Assembly (NCBI GenBank): GCA_015680685.1
Contig: MNCI01015802.1
Coordinates: forward strand, 896,478-960,477
DNA: 64,000 nt
Source: Gnetum montanum
Lineage: Eukaryota > Streptophyta > Gnetopsida > Gnetales > Gnetaceae
Reading direction: 5' to 3'
Shown: one piece after another, positions 56,743-64,000 of the stretch
How positions within the stretch are numbered: position 1 is the first letter of the stretch
Layout of the letters: every line of letters starts with the position of its first letter
Notes under the pieces: model-generated
What the model was told of the DNA's origin: nothing
Seen by the model: the letters and a program-made list of their open reading frames with translations, nothing else
The model's database searches: none
Program-made: the position numbers and the translations under genes

Positions 56743-57165
56743 TGTAAGATCAACTACCAGTAACTTGTAGACATCATTAGAGAAAACAAAACATGTGTTT
56801 TCATTGCATTATTATTACTATAAGAAGATGTCACAAATTTTTGCTCACCAACTTATACATCTACATTTTGAAAATCAAGAGAATTTTTTAGCATCAATAG
56901 AAAATGCAAAAATTTTGGCATTAGTTGAAAATTTTGAAAGTAATTTAGAATTCTCCACAAGAGAATTCTAGAAAGATCAAATCTAATGAAAAAAAATTAA
57001 AGAGGAAGAAATCAAATCTATTAGAGAAACATTAGATCCAATGGAGAAACATCTAAACAAGAAAAGGTCTAACTTGATAATGATATATATTCTAAAAATC
57101 AAGTTTCTTCAACTTTGAAAATTTTTGAAAAAGCATAGTAGTGGTTAAATGTCTTGGGGTAAATA
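56743..57165. repeat. 420-bp dispersed repeat, copy 1
   Basis: Colinear with 60116-60650 (gatgtaagatcaactac..., gatgtcacaaatttttgct, ggcattagttgaa, ggagaaacattagatcca). This copy lacks the short insert present in copy 2. I do not recognise its coding content. Confidence 0.85.
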
Positions 57166-57282
57166 TGTAGTCAAACATTTAAGGGTTCTAATGACTCTCC
57201 CAATATTATATATAATCACATTTTATGAAGTTGAAACTAAAATTTTTTACTTCATAAATTAAACTAGTTTCATAAATTATTT

Positions 57283-57629
57283 TTAAACTTATAACTTAGT
57301 GCTATATAGTGGAGTTAAACATGTGACTTGGGATTACTAAGGGGTGTTGGAACTCGAAATAATTGAAACATAGGTACACCCTAAGATTTATAGAAGTTCA
57401 TAACTCAATGCTACTTAAACCTATGACCTAGAATTACTAAGCTAAGACTCTTATCACTAAGTAAATACTATGGTTGGAACTCCAAAATAATTATAATATA
57501 GGTACACCCCAAGATATATAGTCCAATTAGCACTTTATAAATCAGCATTACTTCCTAGAATTGAACCCATGACCTAGAGCTTTTTAAATCAAGAGTTTGA
57601 CTACTAGGCTAATATCTCATTATAAAAGA
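57283..57629 (-). mobile_element. Cluster of three SINE copies
   Basis: Partial copy 57283-57343, then 57347-57470 and 57474-57629, all minus strand and all matching the SINE at 5109-5260. The last has the best promoter boxes: minus strand TTAGCCTAGTAGTCAAACTC (box A) and GGGTTCAATTCTA (box B). Tails share GGTGTACCTATattATAATTATTT...CCAAC. Confidence 0.7.
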
Positions 57630-57879
57630 CATTATGAAACTAGACTAATAGATATAAGAAGTCTTCATAGTCGTAAGTAAAAATTTTAATTTCAGTTTCA
57701 ATAATAAGCGAAAAACAAAAATCAGAGTACATCAAATGCTTAATCATAAAGTAGAAACCTTCATAAATAATATAGAAAGAAGTAACTTTCCAATTTTAAA
57801 GATGTCTACTCAAGTGAGTAGTTTTACAATAAATACTTCGAAGAAACTAGAGAGAAAAATTAAATATTAGTAAGTGTGG

Positions 57880-57909
57880 ATCGTTGAACTTAGAAAGAGG
57901 GGGGGGGGC

Positions 57910-57940
<31 letters not shown>

Positions 57941-59041
57941 AGGCAGGGAAGAGGGGATGAATAAGTTCCCCAAATCAAAACATAAATAAATAAAACACAC
58001 ACACACACAAATTTAAATCGTTTCTCAACTTGGGTACTCCACACTCAAAGGGTAGATCGTAAGCAAACCTTTGGACTTTTTTGCTCTCAGATTATGGTTG
58101 AAGGTTCCACACCCTGTATAGTTGTTAAGCCTTGCTCTGGAGTGTTGTATCGTAGCACCAATCACTCAACCTTGCAAGGTCCCATTAGGCTTGGAAATGT
58201 CGTTTCAAGGCTTCCACAACCTTTACAATCTTGAGCTCTAAACTAGAGTGTTGTACCACATCACTAATAATTCAATCTCATAGGATCTTGACAAGCTCAA
58301 GCACATCAACCCCACAAGGCAACAAGAACAAGAAATACAAGGAATGATTACAACTTAATTTATTGATCCTTACATAGTTAGGCATAGCACACTTTACAAA
58401 GCCAAAATGATTAGACAATGAGTAGCAACAAAGAATTCAATGATTATAAATGATTGTATAATGAATACAATAATGCTTGCACATTTCCCAATGTGCATGA
58501 AGTCTTCTTATAGCTTCTGTGTTGCTAAATCCTTCTCAAAACTCATGTAATGACTAGCTAACAATGACTAACAGTTGTGGGAGACATCTTTCTCATGCCT
58601 AAGATGTCTCTATAAATTTGCCTTCAAATCTGGGAAGACGTCTTTGTTTCCTAAAAGACATCGTTCTAAAGTCTCTATCCTAGAAGACATCTTTGCTCAA
58701 TGGAAGACATCTTTATATATTTGGTCTACATTCTTTATAGACATCTTTGCCTCATCAAAGATGTCTTTGGCTGGGGAAAGATGTCTTGTTGTTTTTGAAG
58801 ATGTCTTTCTAAATTTTCTTGAAGTTCATCCCAAGTCTGCCCAAATCTGCCAAGGCGTCTGCTGCTTCCGAGAGACATCTTTCTTTACTTTCTCTTGCAT
58901 GATCAAAGATGTCATTCTTCACTTTCTCTTGCATCGTTCCTTGTTCGCAACTGTGCTTAATCCAAGTTCTTGTCCTGTAAGCATAATAACTACACACACA
59001 TACAAACAAACTTGTTTTCCATTTTTCTTAATGTTTTAACA
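57880..59041 (-). repeat. Copia-like LTR or LTR-derived repeat, copy 2
   Basis: Minus-strand start TGTTAAAACATTAAG at 59041. Matches 25260-26335. About a dozen AAGACATCTT/AAGATGTCTT palindromes lie in 58584-58920. A G9(GA)n microsatellite (57900-57940) and an (AC)n run (57994-58009) lie at the other end. No primer site or coding region is visible, so solo-LTR status is a guess. The 154-codon plus frame at 58575-59039 is read through the palindromes and is not a gene. Confidence 0.5.
57900..57940. repeat. G9(GA)n microsatellite
   Basis: Nine G, then cgagagag... continuing for about 30 bp. Confidence 0.95.
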
Positions 59042-60115
59042 TATCAAAACTGAAAGGTCCACAATAAGAAGGATGGTCCTAATCCTAATAATAATTATAT
59101 CATTGTTAATATGTATGCTTGAGCTTAAAGTAGCAAAAGGTTTCGATTTGACAATGGAAATCTTTGGCAAAATACTAAGTTTTGTAGCAAAAGAAGCTAC
59201 AAAAGTAGATTTCAGTATATTATATCCATCACAATTAACCTTATGTCAAATCTCTTTAGCATCTTCTATATCCCGCTGGTCAACAAATTATTGCATCTTT
59301 GGGTAGACATTAGTCTTCTTATATAAAGAAAAATTATCCTCGTGCATGCACTAGATTGATCAATACTTCTTATAGTAAAAGCAAAGCTATTCATAAAAGC
59401 TATTGTTTTCTCTATTTTTTATTGTCATTTTATTATTGTTATCATTGACATTATCTTGATTATTTGATTGTTTAGCTTCAAATTATTTTTTTATATACTT
59501 AGATTCAATGCATTTTTTCTTTTCCTTAACATCAATTTATTTTTTCTTTTCCTCAACATTTTTTTAGCATAAAATGATAAATATTAAATAAATGTTCTTT
59601 GTAATGATAAAAAATACAAGAATTAAGAAGATTATAATATGTAATTATCTAAATGTAACTTTTTCTACCTCCTTGTAATATGAATTCCTTTTTATAGTTA
59701 AGAAGACTGATTTCAACCAAAAAATGAAAAATGAAAAACACTTCTGAGAACCAAATGGTGTAGAAATAGATTCCATATGCTTTATGAGACTAAGAAGACT
59801 AACAATTTGCTTCTTAGCTCTTTAAAAAATCAACGAAACATTAAATAGCTCAACAAAACATATAACCTTAAAATATTATGCAAATTAGACATCAAAATTA
59901 GGAGTCTTTTTATGAATGATCAACATTATATACTTACATATAAAAGAGTATATATTTAGGGCATGATGTACCAATGAAGCATTGCCTAGCTTAACAAGTA
60001 AAAAAAAAGGAATAATACCTAGCTTGAATGACTTAAATGTCATGCTTTTGCATCACATCATTTAATTGTGAATCAAAACTTAGGTAACCCAAAATTTGAA
60101 TGAAGACATAATGTG
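59042..60115. other. Unassigned AT-rich stretch
   Basis: No reliable ORF; the 77-codon frame at 59073-59306 has no recognisable domain. No terminal repeats found. Confidence 0.4.
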
Positions 60116-60650
60116 ATGTAAGATCAGCTACTAGTGACTCATATACATCATTAGAGAGAACAAAATTAGATGTTTTAGTTACATCATTATCACTATAAGA
60201 AGATGTCACAAATTTTTGCTTATCACTTGTAAATCTACTTTATGAGAATCAGGAAAAATCTTCACATTGATAGAAGATGCAAACATTTTGGCATTAGTTG
60301 AAGAATTTGAAAGTAATTTAGAATCCCCCATAGGAGAAATATAGAGAGATCAAATTTGATGGAGAAAAGTAAAAGAGAAAGAAATCAAATCTATTGGAGA
60401 AACATTAGATCCAAAGGAGAAACATCTAAATGAGAAAAATTGGTAACTTAATAATGATATGTACACTAAAAATAAAGTTTTTTCAACTTTCAAAATTTTT
60501 GACAAAGTATAATGTTGGTTATATTCTAGCTCTTCATAGACGTAAATGGTGAAAAAGAACTCATGTAGCTAACTCCATTTTGTTGGGACAAGGTTAGGAT
60601 GATGATGATGATGATAGTGTTGGCTATATATCTTAGGATAACTATGTAAT
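60116..60650. repeat. 420-bp dispersed repeat, copy 2, with insertion
   Basis: Second copy of the 56743-57165 repeat, interrupted at 60525-60617 by a short non-LTR insertion and cut at 60650 by an LTR fragment. Confidence 0.85.
60525..60617 (+). mobile_element. Short LINE/SINE 3'-end insertion with (GAT)n tail
   Basis: Flanked by tgttggttatat (60513-60524) and tgttggctatat (60618-60629), a near-perfect target duplication absent in copy 1 of the host repeat (57139-57165). The body holds catgtagctaactccatttt and gttgggacaaggttagg, which recalls the conserved 3' end of plant LINE- and Au-type SINEs, followed by (gat)n. Confidence 0.7.
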
Positions 60651-60651
60651 C

Positions 60652-60842
60652 TGATGAGCAGCAAGGTACCCCTATGCCCAACCATATGAATCACAAGCGT
60701 TCACATGCAATCCGATCGAATTTTGTAGACTATAATTACTAAGTACACTAGAGCTAAACAGTGTGTACGTGTTGTTCATTCGTTGTCTTCCCAGTCCCAC
60801 TTGTGAAATGCAATTGTATGGTTAAGTGTGACTGAGGCATAT
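60652..60842 (-). repeat. LTR fragment interrupted by element E
   Basis: The minus strand ends ...CATATGGTTGGGCATAGGGG and CTGCTCATCA, the terminal 190 bp of a gypsy LTR of this family, with no primer site beyond it. Element E starts at 60843, directly at its inner edge. Confidence 0.8.
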
Positions 60843-61795
60843 TGATGAGACGCGATTCGCATAGGCCGTGATATCGCATCAGCCGCAATATCGCATCCCC
60901 TGTGATATCACGTACGCGATATTGCATCTTCCCTACAATATCACGTACGTGATATCGTAGTCCGCCGTCATATCTATAAATAAGACGTGGCTCTCCCTCA
61001 TTTGACATCCCAGTTAGAAGTACTGAAGCTCTAGCAGTTTGATCCCTTCAGAGTTAGATTTTTTCCCATGTTTGCCCGTAGTGTGGTGAATGTAATTGTA
61101 CGGTGTCTTTATTCGAGTGTGCCGTACTTGGACACGCACATGACCAGCAATAAAGATCGAGATTACTTCATCATTGCAGCATTCACTTTGTTATTTATTT
61201 ATTTGTTATTTATTTAATGTTATTTACTGTTTTCTCTATCTCACCCTTAAACTCCTAGATCGTGGAACGAGTACGACTTGATTAGGAGCATTTAAGTGTG
61301 ACTGCTTGGTAGCCCAGTGGCGTAGCTAGGATCTACGCTTGGTAAACCAGTGGCATAGCTAGGATCTACGCTTGGTAACCCAGTGGCGTATTTGGGATCT
61401 GCGCTTGGTAATCCCAGTGGCGTACCTAGGATCTATGCTTGGTAGTCCCAGTGGTAGTCATGCACGAGGTCCAAGATGTGGTTGATCAAGGAATCGGTTG
61501 CTCGTCGCACTTAGGCTAGATTAGATTTCTTACCTTTTCCTCTTACTTTAGCTTAGTTAATATTCTTTTCCCTTGCCTTCAGGAGTAGCATTAGGTTAGA
61601 ACATATCATACACCTCATCTGGACTAAACCATGTGTGACAAATGATAAATACTAGTCCAAGTGGGAAGACAACGAACTGCGACCTAAGGATAACTATCTA
61701 GGTGCCACAACTAGTCCATCTGCGGAGTTCGACCGGATCGCGCGTACACGCTCGTATTCATATGGTTGACTGTAGGGGTACCTCACCACTCATCA
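60843..61795 (+). repeat. 5' LTR of element E
   Basis: 953 bp, TGATGAGACG to ACTCATCA. A dense series of ATATCGC/CGATATC palindromes at 60868-60960, TATA box ctataaataag (60972-60982), aataaagatc at 61149. Longer than its relatives because of a 33-bp tandem array. Confidence 0.9.
61305..61455. repeat. 33-bp tandem array in the E LTR
   Basis: Starts of cttggtaNcccagtggcgta lie at 61305, 61338, 61371, 61404 and 61438. The other LTRs hold one or two such units. Confidence 0.93.
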
Positions 61796-61814
61796 TTGGC
61801 ATCGTTTCCGAGGA
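61796..61814 (+). promoter_or_regulatory. Primer-binding site of element E
   Basis: ttggcatcgtttccgagga next to the LTR end; tRNA-Asp type with a few changes. Confidence 0.78.
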
Positions 61815-61931
61815 TGGTGCTAGTTATCAAGATTAGTTATATCATACAAGGTCGTTGTAAAGAACTTAACGATATATCTCTTAGAAAGAAGAAATAATTA
61901 TAAAAAGTCACATCTAAATTCAGACACAACA

Positions 61932-63868
61932 ATGCCTCTCCTACAAGATGATAAGAACGCCACACTTAGTGAGGAAGTTCATTGGAGAACCAACGAAGCA
62001 TATGACAATGAAGATTGGAGTATATAACCTAAAGTGGGAGTTTCTTATAAACATGAACAAAAACAACATCATCATAATGCACGAAAGCCTAACTTACCCG
62101 ATGACGATGAACCCCCACTGGCCACTACAAGCTTCACGCAAATACAAGAGGCTGTCTGAATCTCACGTAGGCATCGTAAAGAGAGCCGACTACCCAGGCT
62201 CGATTTAAATAATTTTACTAAATTTTCAGGAGGCTATGACTTAGATCCGCAACAACATTTACAAGCCTTCTACGATGCCTGCACATGGAATAATATTGAT
62301 AATAGTTGGCAAAAACTTAAGCTCTTTCCTATGACACTTGTTGACCAAGCTAAAGTATGGTATAGATCGTTAAAACTAGATTCAATATGATCCAGGTCAA
62401 CAATGGTAGAGGTCTTTAACGAAAAATATCAAACCTACGCAAGAGTGTCAGCCTTGAGGAAATAAATCCAAGGATGGAAACAAGCACAACATGAACCCTT
62501 GGACATGGCCTTAGAAAGGTATTACGCATTGTTAAACAACTGTCCAGGCCATGGGTTTTCCGAGGAAAGGCTAATGTACCATATCATTGATGGACTACGT
62601 AATGAAACAAGAGAGACTTTAGGAACGTATGCCCGAGGTCAACTATATGAACTACGAACCCATCAAATCCAAGAGCTTATTAAGCGGGTAGCAAAAGAAG
62701 AAGGAGAAATAGCTACATGGGAGATTGTTGAAAATCAACGGGACCAAAATCACAACTCAACAAAGGTCCAGGATCATAACAAGGAGAGATTGACTAATCT
62801 CAAGGTGGAAACATCATCTTTGCCAATACAACAATTGTTAGAAGAAGCCGAGGCAAAGATCAATAAGATGTTGGAATGGATAAATCAAAAGTGTGGAGAA
62901 TGTATCAACATCATTGGAGATAGAGTTTTGACAACCCAAGAGACAGGACAAAACAATAGACATTCGGAGAAAAAGAATGAAGGGAATAAGCGCTCAACTA
63001 CCAATCATACATATGAATGCAACATATGCCTGTACGATCACCCCAAAGGCCAATGCCCAATCTTGTTACATCTACATGAGCATTGGGGAAACACGTTACA
63101 TCTAGAGTTCGTACAAAAATACTGTGTTCGATCACAGTGGCAACAATCCCAGTCATGGGGGAATCCACCCTTAGACTAGAGGCACCCTTCATACCATTCG
63201 AATCTAAATGCTTATCACATTCAACATCCTATTTCTTCAACTGGGCCAACATACTCTATCTCACCACAATATCATTCTCCACAATACTATCAACCCATAC
63301 CTCCAACACAACCACCACCTTATGCATCTTATACTCCTCCTAACTTTCAACATTCTTATCCTTTCCCTCCTTCCACAATGCCATCAACTGTTCCTAAGGT
63401 GTTTGTACCACCGCAACCCACAAACAACACTTGTGCTACTACTACCAATAGTAGTGAAGAGCTTCCTCAACATCAAAGGTGTCCTTTCTTTAAACACGGA
63501 TGTAGGAAGGGACAACGTAACTCTGAGGCCACTGCATCTTCCAACCCAGCACAAGTCCCACAATGTGGTGCACCCTTACCTTCGAACCCAGTGCCTCATG
63601 TAACTTCATCAGGGCCACCAACTTACACTCCAACAACCACAAGGCCCAATGAACACAACCATGGGAGACATCATCCTAATCCTTGCATACCATCTAACGG
63701 TCCTAAACATCATAGTGGGTCAACTCGTTATCTAGGAACTACATCGTATGAAGTGTCCCACTGTGTTTATTATAAAGTGTGTGAAATCCAAGGTGATAAG
63801 TATGGACCAGCTTCAATATTTCCAATATGCAAGGATCCTCGTTTCCCATTTATTAATCCTTGCTAGAC
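61932..63868 (+). pseudogene. Gag of element E, one frame with a few stops
   Basis: From ATG 61932 (MPLLQDDKNATLSEEVHWRT) a single frame reaches 63868 with only five stops (about 62026, 62157, 62388, 62463, 63177) and no frameshift. The capsid part reads LQAFYDACTWNNIDNSWQKL, FNEKYQTYARVSAL, ERYYALLNNCPGHGFSEERL and TLGTYARGQLYELRTHQIQ. Zinc knuckle CNICLYDHPKGQC (63018-63056). A P/Q/Y-rich tail (PPTQPPPYASYTPPNFQHS) and a Cys-containing end (CPFFKHGCRKGQ, VSHCVYYKVCEI, RFPFINPC) follow. It is the best preserved gag in the window. Confidence 0.85.
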
Positions 63869-64000
63869 TCAACGTTTAGTTATGGGGGATATCCCCCATT
63901 TTACTAACAAGTAGGATTAATAAATATTTTTCAATTTCTTTAATTATACAACTTTTTGTTTTTCAGTTTTTCATTTTTCAACTTTTTGTTTTATCTTTTT
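63869..64000 (+). other. Post-gag region of element E with an 18-bp palindrome
   Basis: Directly after the gag stop lies tttagttatgggggatatcc, containing the perfect palindrome atgggggatatcccccat (63882-63899), then a T-rich stretch like that after pol in A and B. No protease start is seen before the window ends. Confidence 0.6.

Larger units (their letters stand above)
60843..64000 (+). mobile_element. Element E: gypsy element, 5' part to window end
   Basis: 5' LTR, primer site and a nearly intact gag. It belongs to the subfamily of element C (same aagatcgagattacttcatc block and MPLLQD gag start). After gag, a purine motif and T-rich sequence like the post-pol region of A and B follow at once; whether pol is deleted or lies right of the window cannot be seen. 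Confidence 0.85.

Noticed and set aside
57283-57629. True tRNA genes
   Set aside because: Box A/B-like motifs are present, but no cloverleaf can be drawn and the units carry long non-tRNA tails and occur as dispersed copies; SINEs fit better.
58575-59039. 154-codon plus-strand ORF
   Set aside because: It runs through the AAGACATCTT palindromes of a repeated non-coding LTR-like sequence. The other copy (25260-26335) does not keep the frame, and no domain is visible.
61305-61455. CRISPR-like regular repeat
   Set aside because: The units are contiguous with no spacers and lie inside a plant LTR; it is an ordinary tandem repeat.

Overview
The window reads as nuclear DNA of a seed plant with a large, repeat-choked genome; a gymnosperm is plausible, but nothing in the sequence settles the species. 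Only one host gene is recognisable, a leucine-rich-repeat receptor kinase (LRR-RLK) on the minus strand at 16178-19697. Almost everything else is decayed retroelement, much of it nested. I could not run any search, so all family names come from motifs and from comparing copies within the window by eye.

Left part (1-15672). Element A (plus; only its 3' end is in view, 1-3115) sits inside the gag of an older minus-strand element I (3116 to about 5340), whose LTR also carries a tRNA-derived SINE with target-site duplications. Element B (plus, 6098-15672) is the most complete copy: LTR, tRNA-Asp-type primer site, gag, protease, reverse transcriptase, RNase H, integrase, a long non-coding 3' spacer, polypurine tract and a truncated 3' LTR. 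These elements look like the Athila-like branch of the Ty3/gypsy (non-chromovirus) group. All carry many stops.

Middle (15673-23713). A LINE zinc-binding tail fragment abuts the 3' end of the LRR-RLK. The RLK has about 24 LRRs, a membrane span, a non-RD kinase and one 105-bp intron, but a single-base frameshift in an A6 run separates ectodomain from kinase. About 150 bp upstream of its ATG lies the truncated 3' LTR of element C, in the same orientation. Element C is a chimera: the LTRs, primer site and gag start of the gypsy family, but gag-pol replaced by a coiled-coil ORF of unknown function.

Centre right (25260-49135). A Copia-like LTR fragment is followed by gypsy element H/F (plus), split by the later element G (plus, 32806-42670). 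H contains an inverted gag piece flanked by a direct duplication. Element D (plus, about 45931-49135) carries the same coiled-coil ORF family as C, but ends in an unrelated 1.2-kb LTR, so two LTR families share one cargo gene.

Right part (49136-64000). Element D interrupts the reverse transcriptase of a minus-strand endogenous pararetrovirus (Caulimoviridae-like; 49136-55845) in which a degenerate tRNA-Met primer site, movement-protein-like region, capsid with zinc knuckle, split protease and RT can be followed in order. Beyond it lie SINE copies, a second Copia-like LTR, a duplicated 420-bp repeat with a short LINE-tail insertion, and finally gypsy element E (60843 to the window end), which belongs to the subfamily that gave rise to C. 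Two single-N positions flanked by perfect 42- and 44-bp duplications are assembly joins, not biology.
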